Below, one piece after another: positions 16,667 through 25,735 of a stretch of 64,000 nt of DNA. Made by a program: the position numbers and the translations under genes. The number at the start of each line of letters is the position of its first letter. The first letter of the stretch is position 1. The stretch lies in the NCBI GenBank assembly GCA_001647635.1, contig CP014761.1, positions 1,860,001 to 1,924,000 on the forward strand, read 5' to 3'. Source of the stretch: Leifsonia xyli (GTDB lineage: Bacteria; Actinomycetota; Actinomycetes; Actinomycetales; Microbacteriaceae). The notes below the pieces were generated by a model that was not told where the DNA came from, did not search any database, and was given only the letters and a program-made list of their open reading frames with translations.

Positions 16667-17645
16667 GAGGCGCTCTTCTCTGCCCGCTCCCGCTGGAGGC
16701 GGAAGTTGACGATGCTGATGATCGCGAGGAAGACGAAGAGCACGTAGCTCATCGCGGACGCCGCGGCCATGTTGTTCTGCGAGAGGCCCTGATCGGCGAT
16801 GTACATGATCGCCGTGCGCGTCTGGTTGCCCGGTCCGCCCTTCGTGAGCAGGAAGGACTGACCGAACATGTTGGCGCTGGCCAGGATGGTGATGGTGACC
16901 ACGAAGGTCATGACCGGGCGGAGTCCGGGAAGCGTGACGCTGAAGAACTGGCGCACGGCTCCCGCGCCGTCGAGCGCGGCCGCCTCGTAGAGGTCGGCGC
17001 TGATGCCCTTGAGCCCGGCGAGGATGATCACGGTGTTGAACCCCATCGTCCACCACACGGTGACGCCGACGAGGCTCACCCACGCCCACGGCACATCCAC
17101 CGTCCAGGGGATGTTGTCGGGCAGGCCGATCATCCCCAGCAGGTGGTTCACGATCCCGGACTGGGTGTCGAGGAGGTACTTCCAGATCACACCGATGACA
17201 GCGACGCCGAGCACGTAGGGCGCGAAGAAGATGCCGCGGAAGAACGAGCCCGCGCGGATCCTCTGGTTGAGCAGCACGGCCACCAGGAGCGGGATGATCA
17301 GCAGGAACGGCACGCTGCAGACCGTGAAGATGAGGGTGGCCAGCATCGACTGCCAGAAGTCGGCCGAGGTGGCGCTTCCCGGCGTGAAGAGGTCGATGTA
17401 GTTCTGGAGGCCGATGAACTGCTGGTCGACCCGGAACGGGCTCCAGTTGGTCAGGCTGATCCACAGGCCGAACACGGCGGGGCCAGCACGAAGACGATGA
17501 ACAGCACCAGGAAGGGTGCGAGGAACAGGTACGCGACGCCGGTGCGGCGGGGCGCACCCGGACGCCGGCCGGGCTTACGGCCGGAGCGGGACGGGCGTGG
17601 CGCCCCGGTCTCCCGGGGCGCCACGATCGAAGCGGTGTCAGCCAC
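16663..17645 (-). CDS. Carbohydrate ABC transporter permease (MalF type), interrupted by a 1-nt frameshift
   Basis: The N-terminal part (17645 to about 17480) encodes a basic, Pro-rich cytoplasmic tail and the start of helix 1 (YLFLAPFLVLFIVFVLAP). The rest lies in another frame from 'FGLWISLTNWSPF' onward and includes the EAA loop DLYEAAALDGAGAVRQF. Adding one C to the run at 17479-17482 gives the standard 'VLAPAVFGLW' and a complete permease of about 327 residues. The break is therefore probably a sequence error or a very recent mutation. GTG start at 17645 overlaps the binding-protein stop by eight bases; the stop overlaps the next permease (ATGA). Confidence 0.85.
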
Positions 17646-18945
17646 CGTACTTCGCCTTGTTCTGCTTGAGCAGGGTGTCCGCCTTGGCGGCGGCGTCGTC
17701 CAGAGCCTGCTTCGGGTCCTTCTTGCCGGTGACGGCCTCGTTCACCGCGGTGGTGATGGTGGCCTCCACTGTGGTGATGCCGGCCGCGATCGGCTCGTAG
17801 TGCGCGTAGGGCAGCTGGTCGAGGAACGGCTTGAGGTGCGGGTAGTCCTGCACCAGCTTCGGGTCGTCGCGCACCGAGTTCTTGGCGGGGAGCTCACCGG
17901 TCTTGGGCCAGTCGGCGGAGTTGTCGTTCATCCACTTGACGAACGTCGCGGCGGCCGCGGTCTTGTTCTTGTCCTGGCCCTTGTTGTTCATGAACATCCA
18001 GTGGGTGGACGACGACCACACGGCCTTCTGGTCGCCGATCTGCGGGACGGCCGTGGCCTCCCACTGCAGCTTGTCGAAAGCGGTGTTCGTGGTCTGCCAG
18101 ACGCCGTTCCAGTTGAAGGCGGTCTTGCCGGCGATGAGGGCGTTGATGTTGCCGTCCTGCGCGACATCGGCCGGGCTGTAGCCCTTCTTGATGAGGTCGG
18201 TCATCCACGTGAGCGCCTTGACACCCGCGTCGGAGTTGAACGTTGCCTTGGAGACGTCCTTGTTGAAGAGGTCGCCGCCGTACTGCCACAGCAGGCTCTC
18301 GAATTCGAAGGTGCCGGTGAAGACGTAGCCGTCCACCCATTCGCCCTGGACACCCGCGGCCTTCAGCTTGTCGAGCGCGGCCAGGTAGCCCGCCTTGTCG
18401 GTCGGGATCGTGTCGACGCCCGCCGACTTCAGCACGTCCTTGTTGACGTAGAGGCCGAGCGGCGTGACGCTCCACGGCACCGCGTACTGGGCGTTGTTGT
18501 ACTTGCCGGCGTCGAGCAGCCCCTCCGGGAAGTCGCTGGCCTTGTAGCCGAGCGACTTCACGATGCTGTCCGCCTTGAGCACCAGGCCCTGGGCTGCGTA
18601 GGTGGCGATGTCGTCGCCGTGGCCGACCGCTACGTCCGGGCCCTTGCCGGCCTTGACCGCGAGCGGCATCTTGCGGGCGATGTCGGCCCACTCCATCGGG
18701 ACGTCCTTGACGACGATGTTCTTGTGCTCGGAGTTGAATTTCTCGACCAGCTTCGGGACCAGCACGGGGGCGGCGCCGCCCGTCCAGCCGTTCCAGAAGC
18801 TGATGGTGACCTTCGGGCCGGTGTAATCGCCGGAGGAGACTTCGGCGCCTCCCGATCCGGCGCTGCTTCCGCAGGCGGTCAGAGCGAGCCCGAGGCCCGC
18901 CGTCACCGCCACGGCGATCGCGCGTGCCGCGAATCGCTTCTTCAT
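17638..18945 (-). CDS. Sugar-binding lipoprotein of ABC transporter
   Basis: A 435-residue extracellular solute-binding protein (family 1). A Lys/Arg start and hydrophobic core lead to the lipobox LTAC (Cys about 25), so it is tethered to the outer face of the membrane. The mature part begins with KVTISFWNGWTGG and contains aromatic residues typical of sugar sites. I chose ATG 18945, which has GGGAG upstream; the longer frame has no signal features. First gene of an operon of binding protein, two permeases and two GH43 proteins, expressed from the promoter at 19042-19070. Confidence 0.92.
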   Translation of the reverse strand: MKKRFAARAIAVAVTAGLGLALTACGSSAGSGGAEVSSGDYTGPKVTISFWNGWTGGAAPVLVPKLVEKFNSEHKNIVVKDVPMEWADIARKMPLAVKAGKGPDVAVGHGDDIATYAAQGLVLKADSIVKSLGYKASDFPEGLLDAGKYNNAQYAVPWSVTPLGLYVNKDVLKSAGVDTIPTDKAGYLAALDKLKAAGVQGEWVDGYVFTGTFEFESLLWQYGGDLFNKDVSKATFNSDAGVKALTWMTDLIKKGYSPADVAQDGNINALIAGKTAFNWNGVWQTTNTAFDKLQWEATAVPQIGDQKAVWSSSTHWMFMNNKGQDKNKTAAAATFVKWMNDNSADWPKTGELPAKNSVRDDPKLVQDYPHLKPFLDQLPYAHYEPIAAGITTVEATITTAVNEAVTGKKDPKQALDDAAAKADTLLKQNKAKYGG

Positions 18946-19041
18946 GTGATCTCTCCCTTGAGTGAGCCGTTCACGCGGTTGTGATGCTGGTGCCTGTGCG
19001 TGATCGGGGGTGCTTGAGCCGTACACTCGGCATGTCTGGCG

Positions 19042-19070
19042 AATTTACAGCGCTGGATATCCGGTGTCAA
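19042..19070 (-). promoter_or_regulatory. Strong sigma70-type promoter of the sugar ABC operon
   Basis: On the minus strand TTGACA (19070-19065) is followed by a 17-base spacer and TAAATT (19047-19042). The LacI-type operator lies in the spacer and overlaps the -10 box, as expected for a repressed promoter. The leader to the binding-protein ATG is about 90 bases. Confidence 0.8.
19044..19059. promoter_or_regulatory. LacI-family operator, copy 1
   Basis: TTTACAGCGCTG occurs here and again at 20180-20191. The centre CAGCGCTG (19048-19055) is a perfect palindrome with the central CG typical of LacI/GalR operators. It sits between the divergent binding-protein and lacI-type genes, so it may control both. 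Confidence 0.8.
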
Positions 19071-19151
19071 CCCGGTGCAGACCGCGGAGGGCGGTGCGTT
19101 GTAGAGTGACCCGACGGACATCCCGATCATGACGCGGAAGGAAGCGCACGA

Positions 19152-20162
19152 ATGGCGGTCAGGCTTCAGGACGTGGCGGAGCACGCCGGCGTCTCGATGA
19201 AGACCGTCTCGAACGTCGTCCGGAACTACCCGCACGTCAGCCCGCAGATGCGCGAGAAGGTGCAGCGGGCGATCGACGAGCTCGGCTACCGGCCGAACAT
19301 CATGGGACGCCGCCTGGCGACCGGCCGCACGGGCTTGCTGGCGCTGGCCTTCGCCGACGTCACCCTGCCGTACTTCGCCGAGCTCGCCCGCGTCGTCGCC
19401 GACGAGGCGGAGCGGCGCGGCTACCGCGTCCTGCTCGAGCAGACCGAGGGCACGATCGAGGGCGAGCGCGCCGTCGTCTCGGCCGGCGAGTCCGGCCTGG
19501 TGGACGGCATGATCTTCCAGCCGAGCGTCATGAACTCGGCCGAGCTCGCGCAGACGCGCACCGACATCCCGGTCGTCGTCCTGGGCGAGAACGCGGCCCC
19601 CCTCACGCTCGATCGCATCATGATCGACAACGTCGAGGCGGCCCGCGTCGCCACGGAGCACCTGATCGCGAACGGCCGCCGTCGCATCGCCTTCGCCGGC
19701 CACGAGACGACCCGCACGACGCGAACGTCCAAGCTGCGCATCGCGGGCTACCAGCAGGCCTTGGAGGACGCGGGGATCACCCCGGATCCGGAGCTGCTCA
19801 TCCCGAGCGTCTCGGTGTCCGCGGGCAACGCCGTGCGCGCGGTCGGCGCCGCGATCGACGGCGGCCTGCGCTTCGACGGGCTGGTCTGCCGCGACGACCT
19901 CGCGGCGATCGGCGCCCTGCGCGCCCTGCAGGAGCGCGACTTCCACGTGCCGGAGGACGTCGCGATCACGGGATGGGACAACACCCCGATGACGGCGGTC
20001 ACCTACCCGTCGCTGACCACGATCGCGCCCGACATGCGCGGCCTCGCATCCCGCGCGGTGGAGATGCTGCTGGAGCGCGTCTCCGGATTCGACGGGATGG
20101 GACGGCACGAATTGGCGCCGTTCTCGCTCGTCACCCGTGAGAGCGCGCCCGTACGGAGCTGA
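19152..20162 (+). CDS. LacI family transcriptional regulator
   Basis: A 336-residue repressor. The N-terminal helix-turn-helix and hinge (VRLQDVAEHAGVSMKTVSNVV, residues 3-23) and the minor-groove hinge helix (GRRLATGRTG) are standard, followed by a periplasmic-binding-protein-like effector domain (about 62-336). It lies between the ABC operon (divergent) and the GH2 gene (downstream, same strand) and is the obvious candidate to bind the two identical operators in front of them. The effector is likely a sugar released by these enzymes. A TAGAGT (19102-19107) upstream could be its -10 box. Confidence 0.92.
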   Translation: MAVRLQDVAEHAGVSMKTVSNVVRNYPHVSPQMREKVQRAIDELGYRPNIMGRRLATGRTGLLALAFADVTLPYFAELARVVADEAERRGYRVLLEQTEGTIEGERAVVSAGESGLVDGMIFQPSVMNSAELAQTRTDIPVVVLGENAAPLTLDRIMIDNVEAARVATEHLIANGRRRIAFAGHETTRTTRTSKLRIAGYQQALEDAGITPDPELLIPSVSVSAGNAVRAVGAAIDGGLRFDGLVCRDDLAAIGALRALQERDFHVPEDVAITGWDNTPMTAVTYPSLTTIAPDMRGLASRAVEMLLERVSGFDGMGRHELAPFSLVTRESAPVRS

Positions 20163-20179
20163 TCGCCGCGGAAAGCGAC

Positions 20180-20195
20180 TTTACAGCGCTGCACG
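20180..20195. promoter_or_regulatory. LacI-family operator, copy 2
   Basis: Identical 12-base core TTTACAGCGCTG to the site at 19044. Its TTTACA forms the -35 element of the GH2 promoter, so bound repressor would block RNA polymerase. Confidence 0.8.
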
Positions 20196-20208
20196 GATCG
20201 TGCATGCT
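20180..20208 (+). promoter_or_regulatory. Promoter of the GH2 gene, predicted leaderless
   Basis: TTTACA (20180-20185), a 17-base spacer, and CATGCT (20203-20208). Transcription would begin at about 20215, which is the A of the ATG, so the mRNA is probably leaderless. No usable ribosome-binding site precedes the gene. Confidence 0.6.
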
Positions 20209-20214
20209 AAGGGG

Positions 20215-22002
20215 ATGCTCACCCAGGAACACCCCGTCGCCGCGGCCACCGCGCAGGACGGCCGCTACCCCCGGCCGCAGCTCGTCCGGGCCGAGTGGCT
20301 CGACCTGTCCGGCCCGTGGACGTTCGCGTTCGACGACGACGACCGCGGCCGGCGCGAGCACTGGGAGTCGGCCGGCCCGTTAGCGAACGTCATCCAGGTG
20401 CCGTTCCCGTTCGAGTCGGAGGCGTCGGGTGTGGGCGACACCGGGTTCCATCCGGTGGTCTGGTACCAGCGCACCGTGCTGCGCGACGAGGTGCCCGCCG
20501 GCGAGCGCATCCTCCTGAACCTCGGTGCCGTCGACCACGCCTGCGAGGTGTGGGTCGACGGACGCTCGGCCGGCACCCACGAAGGCGGCTCGACGCCGTT
20601 CTCGCTCGATGTCACCGACCTGGTGGGCGATGCGGACTTCTCGATCACCGTGCGCGCCGAGGACGACCCGGCCGACGTCGCGCAGCCCCGAGGCAAGCAG
20701 GACTGGCGGCACCACCCCCATTCGATCTGGTATCACCGGACGACCGGCATCTGGCAGCCGGTGTGGATCGAGGCGGTGCCGGAGGTGCGCATCGAGCAGC
20801 TGCACTGGGTGGTCGACGTTCCCGCCGGCGAGGTGACTGCGCAGCTCCGGCTGAGCCGTCCGGCTCCCGCGGGGGCGACCGTGCGGATCGCGGTCGCGCT
20901 CGACTCCGAGCCGCTGGCGTCCGTCGAAGCGAGCGTCTCGGGCCGCGAGGTCGAGATCCCGTTCCGCATCCACCGTCAGAGCAACGGGCAGGCGTATGAG
21001 GAGCTCCTCTGGTCGCCCGCGCACCCGACCCTGCTCGACGCCACGGTCGTGCTGCAGGCGCCGGAGGCGGCCGGGGACGTGGTGAGTTCGTACTTCGGCC
21101 TCCGCTCGGCTTCGGTCGAGGGCGGCCGGTTCCTGCTCAACGACCGGCCCTTCTATGTGCGGTCGGTGCTGAACCAGGGCTACTGGCCGGGCTCGCACTC
21201 CGCGGCCCCCGGCGCGGACGCCCTGCGCGCCGAGGCGCAGCTCATCCTCGACCTTGGCTTCAACGCGACCCGCCTGCACCAGAAGTACGAGGACCCGCGC
21301 TTCCTGTTCTGGGCCGACAAGCTCGGGCTCCTGGTCTGGGGCGAGGCGCCGGCCGCCTACGCGTTCAGCCCGGAGGCGGTGCGGCGCAGCGTCGCCGAGT
21401 GGTCCGCCATCCTGGACCGCGACCGGTCGCATCCCTCGATCGTCACCTGGGTTCCGCTCAACGAGAGCTGGGGCGTGCAGCACCTCGCGCACGACCCGCG
21501 GATGGTGTCGTACGCGAAGGCCCTCGTCCACCTGACCAAGACGGTCGACCCGACGCGCCCGGTCATCTCGAACGACGGGTGGGAGCACGCCGAGTCCGAC
21601 ATCCTGTCGATCCACGACTACGACCACGACGCGGCCCGGGTCGCAGAGCGGTACGCGACGCGGGAGGGCATCCTCGGTGCGACGTTCACGCTCCCCGGCC
21701 GCCGGCTGATCGTGGATGCGGCCCAGCGCACCGACGCGCCCCTGATGCTCACCGAGTTCGGCGGCATCTCGTACACCGAGAACGGCCCGGAAGACGCCTG
21801 GGGCTACTCGACGGCGACGAGCCAGGACGATCTGGTAGAGCGACTGCGGGCGCTGGTCGGCGCGGTGCGCGCGGCGGCGCCGCTGGCCGGGTACTGCTAC
21901 ACCCAGCTGGCCGACACCGGGCAGGAGACAAACGGCCTGGTGTTCGAGGACCGACGCCCGAAGGCGCCGATCGAACAGCTGCGCGCGATCTTCGGCGCCT
22001 GA
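20215..22002 (+). CDS. Glycoside hydrolase family 2 enzyme
   Basis: A 595-residue cytoplasmic glycosidase with the GH2 order: jelly-roll sugar-binding domain (about 15-180), immunoglobulin-like domain (about 190-290), then a TIM barrel. The acid/base is E417 in PLNESWG and the nucleophile is E514 in LTEFGG. The group includes beta-galactosidases, beta-glucuronidases and beta-mannosidases. The sequence does not fix the substrate, but its operator links it to the GH43/ABC locus. ATG 20215 is chosen because the GH2 N-terminus starts there and a promoter ends seven bases before. It converges with an acetyltransferase 12 bases on. Confidence 0.88.
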   Translation: MLTQEHPVAAATAQDGRYPRPQLVRAEWLDLSGPWTFAFDDDDRGRREHWESAGPLANVIQVPFPFESEASGVGDTGFHPVVWYQRTVLRDEVPAGERILLNLGAVDHACEVWVDGRSAGTHEGGSTPFSLDVTDLVGDADFSITVRAEDDPADVAQPRGKQDWRHHPHSIWYHRTTGIWQPVWIEAVPEVRIEQLHWVVDVPAGEVTAQLRLSRPAPAGATVRIAVALDSEPLASVEASVSGREVEIPFRIHRQSNGQAYEELLWSPAHPTLLDATVVLQAPEAAGDVVSSYFGLRSASVEGGRFLLNDRPFYVRSVLNQGYWPGSHSAAPGADALRAEAQLILDLGFNATRLHQKYEDPRFLFWADKLGLLVWGEAPAAYAFSPEAVRRSVAEWSAILDRDRSHPSIVTWVPLNESWGVQHLAHDPRMVSYAKALVHLTKTVDPTRPVISNDGWEHAESDILSIHDYDHDAARVAERYATREGILGATFTLPGRRLIVDAAQRTDAPLMLTEFGGISYTENGPEDAWGYSTATSQDDLVERLRALVGAVRAAAPLAGYCYTQLADTGQETNGLVFEDRRPKAPIEQLRAIFGA

Positions 22003-22014
22003 GGCGAAGAGCCG

Positions 22015-22770
22015 CTACGGCCGGGACCAATACGAGTAGCCCGACGCCCGGCGGAAACCGAGCGACGCGTACAGCGCGTGGGCTGCGGCGTTCTCGGCGA
22101 CGACCTGCAGCCAGAGCGAGGCGACGCCGTGCTCCGAAGCCGCGTGGGCCAGCGCCCGCGCGAGGTCGCGGGCGAGACCGCGTCGCCGCGCCTCCGGACG
22201 CGTCGCAACGGCGTACAGGCCGCCCCACTCCCCCACGAGGGCGAGGCGGGCGACGGCGTCCGGTGCGGAGGGATCGCCGTGCGACGCGTACAGCGCCGGT
22301 CCGCCGGTCAGGATGCGCCGGGTGACCTCGCGCTCGGCCGGGCCGCCGCGTCCATCCACCGACCACCAGGTGTCGAGCCACCCCGCGCTCGGGCTGTCGG
22401 CCGACGCAGGCGCGGTCGCCGAGGCTCCCGGGGCCTTCCCGCCGTGCGCGACCTCCGCGCGGTCGGCCACCAGGACGTCGGTGGCCGAGTGCTCGCGGTA
22501 GCCGCGGCCGGCGAGCACCTCGCTCAGCGCGCCCGGCGATGCGGGGCTCGTCTGGAACACCGGCGGTAGCGAGCGGGCCGCGTACCAGCGCTCGGCCTCC
22601 TCGACGGCAGCGGCCACATCGTCCACCTCACCCGCGGTGAGCACGGAGTTGGCGCGGTTCGTGACGCCGTTGGACGCGCGCAGCGTCCACCCTTGCAGGG
22701 GCGTGCGCTCGAGGGCGGGCCAGCCCCGGTCGGCGAGGCGGTCGAGGGCGGCGGGGTCGGGAAGGTCCAC
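22015..22770 (-). CDS. GNAT family N-acetyltransferase
   Basis: A 251-residue protein with a C-terminal GNAT domain. The acetyl-CoA loop is ATRPEARRRGLARDL (about residues 189-203), followed by WLQVVAENAAAHALYASLGF, the usual GNAT strand-helix end. The N-terminal half (GWTLRASNGVTNRANSV) matches the partner domain seen in two-domain GNATs. Acceptor unknown. GTG start. Single gene facing away from the small unknown gene at 22808. Confidence 0.85.
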   Translation of the reverse strand: MDLPDPAALDRLADRGWPALERTPLQGWTLRASNGVTNRANSVLTAGEVDDVAAAVEEAERWYAARSLPPVFQTSPASPGALSEVLAGRGYREHSATDVLVADRAEVAHGGKAPGASATAPASADSPSAGWLDTWWSVDGRGGPAEREVTRRILTGGPALYASHGDPSAPDAVARLALVGEWGGLYAVATRPEARRRGLARDLARALAHAASEHGVASLWLQVVAENAAAHALYASLGFRRASGYSYWSRP

Positions 22771-22807
22771 CTGTCGACGCTAGCGGAGTCGGCGTACCGT
22801 GCGTGCT

Positions 22808-23128
22808 ATGACCGACACCGACACCCGAGGCCCGACGGGCGAGGGCCTCACCGACGCGGAGGTCGCCGGGCTCAGCGCGAAGACCGTCGCCCACGTCATC
22901 CACTACCGCCGCAAGACGTACGTGACGAAGCCGTCGGAGGGCTACGCCCTGCTCAAGCGGGTGCGGACGATCCTCCGCGACGGGACGACGGACCTCGTCC
23001 CGCTGGTCCACCGCGACGGTTTCGTCTGGCTCGCCGTGGGTCCGAGCATCCCGATCGCGATCGACGAGATCGAGACCGACCCGGGACACTCCGTGCACCA
23101 CACCCTGAAGCGCCTCGGCCTGGACTGA
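22808..23128 (+). CDS. Small conserved-looking hypothetical protein
   Basis: A 106-residue protein I do not recognise. After an acidic start it has a helix with 'SAKTVAHVIHYRRKTYVTK', a basic middle, and beta-rich 'LVPLVHRDGFVWLAVGPSIPIAIDEIE'. It has no signal peptide, membrane segment or cysteine. Codon use and third-position GC look like the neighbours, so it is probably real. It is transcribed away from the acetyltransferase and ends at a long hairpin. Confidence 0.55.
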   Translation: MTDTDTRGPTGEGLTDAEVAGLSAKTVAHVIHYRRKTYVTKPSEGYALLKRVRTILRDGTTDLVPLVHRDGFVWLAVGPSIPIAIDEIETDPGHSVHHTLKRLGLD

Positions 23129-23147
23129 CGCCGGCCGCGAATCGAGT

Positions 23148-23195
23148 GGTCCCGACACGCCGTCATGCGGTCGGGCATGACGGCGAGTCGGGACC
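23148..23195. terminator. Long hairpin between convergent genes (repeat family)
   Basis: Arms of 21 bases with one mismatch enclose a 6-base loop, between the 106-residue gene and galU. The arm contains CGACACGCCGTCATGC, a core shared with hairpins at 46298, 56344 and 28870 of this window. It would terminate both convergent genes. Confidence 0.75.
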
Positions 23196-23212
23196 GGTTG
23201 GTGGGGCGCTGG

Positions 23213-24271
23213 TCAGGCGCCGGAGGCGGCCGCGAGCTCGAGTTCGGGCTCGGCCGGCTTCGGCTTCGGCTTCGCGGCAGCCGGCTTCACCACGACCGGC
23301 TTGGGAGCGGACGCCGGGCTCCCGGCGGACGCCGCGGGGGTGAGCGCGGGGAAGGTCGGGATCGGTGCGGTCTCGGCCGGTCCTGCGGTCGTCGCGAACT
23401 CCTTGAGCCACGGCAGGAGATCAGGGCCGAGGTCCTCGCGGGCGACCGCCATCTGCACGATCGCCTTGAGGTAGTCGAGCCGGTCGCCGGTGTCGTAGCG
23501 GCGTCCCCGGAAGATGACGCCGTGCACGCCGCCGGTCCACGCCGGCGCGGTCGCGAGGCCCTGCAGCGCATCCGTCAGCTGTATCTCGCCACCCTTGCCC
23601 GGCTCGGTCTTCTCCAGGATGTCGAAGATCTCCGGGCGCAGCACGTACCGGCCGATCACGGCGTAGTTCGACGGCGCGTTCTCGCGGCTGGGCTTCTCGA
23701 CCAGGCCGGTGATGCGCACAACGTCGTCGTCGTCCGTCTCGACCACCGCGGCGGCGCCGTAGAGGTGGATGGACTCCGGCGGCACCTCCATCAGGGCGAC
23801 GACGGTGGTGTTCAGCGCGTGCTGCACCTCCAGCATCCGGGACAGCAGCGGGTCGCGGGCGTCGATGATGTCGTCTCCGAGCAGCACCGCGAACGGCTCG
23901 TGCCCGATGTGCATCTTGGCCCGCAGGACCGCGTGGCCCAGCCCCTTCGGGTCGCCCTGACGTACGTAGTGCATGTCGGCGAGCGAGGTGGAGTAGCTGA
24001 CCTTGAGGAGCTTGTCCTGGTCGCCCTTCTTGGCCAGCGCGTCCTCCAGCTCGGCGTTGCGGTCGAAGTGGTTCTCGAGCGCGTTCTTGTTGCGGCCGGT
24101 GACCAGCAGCACGTCGTGGAGGCCGGAGGTCACGGCCTCCTCGACCACGTACTGGATGGCGGGCTTGTCGACGACCGGGAGCATCTCCTTCGGCATCGCC
24201 TTGGTGGCGGGCAGGAAGCGGGTGCCGAGTCCCGCCGCGGGGATCACGGCTTTGGTCACGTAGCTGGTCAT
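23213..24271 (-). CDS. galU: UTP-glucose-1-phosphate uridylyltransferase
   Basis: A 352-residue enzyme making UDP-glucose from UTP and glucose-1-phosphate. The nucleotide-binding signature GLGTRFLPATKAMPKEM (residues 14-30), the VVDKPAIQYVVEEA segment and the sugar-site 'VEKPSRENAPSNYAVIGRY' are all present. It carries an extra Ala/Pro/Lys-rich C-terminal tail of about 50 residues, absent from the E. coli enzyme. It is the last gene of the polysaccharide operon and supplies the substrate of the UDP-glucose dehydrogenase just upstream (31-base gap). Confidence 0.94.
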   Translation of the reverse strand: MTSYVTKAVIPAAGLGTRFLPATKAMPKEMLPVVDKPAIQYVVEEAVTSGLHDVLLVTGRNKNALENHFDRNAELEDALAKKGDQDKLLKVSYSTSLADMHYVRQGDPKGLGHAVLRAKMHIGHEPFAVLLGDDIIDARDPLLSRMLEVQHALNTTVVALMEVPPESIHLYGAAAVVETDDDDVVRITGLVEKPSRENAPSNYAVIGRYVLRPEIFDILEKTEPGKGGEIQLTDALQGLATAPAWTGGVHGVIFRGRRYDTGDRLDYLKAIVQMAVAREDLGPDLLPWLKEFATTAGPAETAPIPTFPALTPAASAGSPASAPKPVVVKPAAAKPKPKPAEPELELAAASGA

Positions 24272-24302
24272 GGTGTCCTCCTGGGTTCGGACGTTCGGCG
24301 GA

Positions 24303-25703
24303 TCAGAGGGCGGGCGCGAGCGCGGCGAGGTCGTCCGCGAGCGGGGCGCCCTCGGGGAGGGTGCCCATGGCGTGGACGCTCCAGCCCGCCCGGTTCCAGG
24401 CGGAGGCGTCGAGGCAGTTGCGGCCGTCGATGACGGAGCGGCCGCGCACGATGGCGGCGAGCGCCGCCGGGTCGGCCGTGGTGAACTCGTCCCATTCGGT
24501 GAGCACGACCGTCAGGTCGGCGCCGGTGAGCGCCTCCTCCATCGAGTCGGCGTAGCCGAGGGTCGGGAACAGCCGCTGCGCCGTCTCGCGGGCCTGCGGG
24601 TCGTAGACCACGACCTGCGCGCCGCGGAGGTGCAGCGCGGCCGCGACGTTGAGCGCGGGCGAGTCGCGCACGTCGTCCGTGTGCGGCTTGAAGGCGGCGC
24701 CGAGGACGCCGATGCGGCGGTTGAGCACCGAGCCGCCGAGCGCCTTCAGGGCCAGGTCGATGACCCGCTGGCGGCGGCCCATGTTGATCTCGTCCACCTG
24801 CTGGAGCAGGCCGACCGCGCCGTGCGCGCCGAGCTCGTTCGAGCGGTGCATGAGGGCGCGGATGTCCTTCGGGAGGCAGCCGCCGCCGAAGCCGAGCCCG
24901 GCGTTGAGGAACTGCCGCCCGATCCGCTTGTCGTGCCCGAGCGCGTCGGCCAGGAGGGACACATCCGCTCCCGCCGCGTCGCAGACCTCGGCGATCGCGT
25001 TGATGAACGAGATCTTGGTCGCGAGGAACGCGTTCGCGCTGACCTTGACGAGCTCGGCCGTCGGCAGATCGGCGACGAGCACCGGCGAGCCCTCGGCGAT
25101 CGGCTTCTCGTAGATGCGGCGGAGGGTGGCCTCTGCCTTGGCCGAGGTGCCGCCGAACACGAGTCGGTCGGGCGAGAGAGTGTCCTCGACCGCCTTGCCT
25201 TCGCGGAGGAACTCGGGGTTCCAGACCAGCTCGACGTCGATCCCGGCCGGCACCGCATCCGCGACGATCGCACGGAGCCGGGCGCCGGTGCCGACCGGGA
25301 CGGTGGATTTGCCGACGATCAGGCCGTCGTGCGTGAGGTTCTCCGCGATGCCCCGGGCCGCGGCCTCCACGTAGGAGAGGTTGGCGGCGAAGGATCCGGA
25401 CTGCTGCGGCGTGCCGACGCAGATGAAGTGGACGTCGGAGACGGCGACCGCCTCTGCCAGGTCGGTGGTGAACGTCAGCCGACCGGCGGCGACGTTGCGG
25501 CGGATGAGCTCGGGCAGGCCCGGTTCGAAGAAGGGCGCGCGTCCCTCCTTCAGCTCCTCCACCTTGCGGGGGTCGGTGTCGACGCCGACGACGTCGAAAC
25601 CGAGCTCGGCCATGGCGGCCGCGTGCGTGGCGCCGAGGTAGCCGGTGCCGATGACGCTGATGCGGGGAGCGGGCTGGTCCTTGGTCTTCTTCGGAGCGGT
25701 CAT
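24303..25703 (-). CDS. UDP-glucose 6-dehydrogenase
   Basis: A 466-residue NAD-dependent enzyme oxidising UDP-glucose to UDP-glucuronate. The Rossmann motif is GTGYLG (residues 19-24), the catalytic Cys is C276 in FGGGCLPKD, and the conserved NPEFLREG lies at 162-169. The three-domain length fits the UGD/UDP-ManNAc dehydrogenase family, and the context with galU supports UDP-glucose as the substrate. It follows the GH26 gene by 32 bases in one operon with the glycosyltransferase. Confidence 0.92.
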   Translation of the reverse strand: MTAPKKTKDQPAPRISVIGTGYLGATHAAAMAELGFDVVGVDTDPRKVEELKEGRAPFFEPGLPELIRRNVAAGRLTFTTDLAEAVAVSDVHFICVGTPQQSGSFAANLSYVEAAARGIAENLTHDGLIVGKSTVPVGTGARLRAIVADAVPAGIDVELVWNPEFLREGKAVEDTLSPDRLVFGGTSAKAEATLRRIYEKPIAEGSPVLVADLPTAELVKVSANAFLATKISFINAIAEVCDAAGADVSLLADALGHDKRIGRQFLNAGLGFGGGCLPKDIRALMHRSNELGAHGAVGLLQQVDEINMGRRQRVIDLALKALGGSVLNRRIGVLGAAFKPHTDDVRDSPALNVAAALHLRGAQVVVYDPQARETAQRLFPTLGYADSMEEALTGADLTVVLTEWDEFTTADPAALAAIVRGRSVIDGRNCLDASAWNRAGWSVHAMGTLPEGAPLADDLAALAPAL

Positions 25704-25735
25704 GATGATCGACCTTTCTGTGCGGTGGAGGGAGG

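Noticed and set aside
17479-17482. Phase-variable switch in the permease gene
   Set aside because: Runs of four to five bases slip too rarely, and the same one-base loss in five unrelated genes points to a sequence-quality cause.
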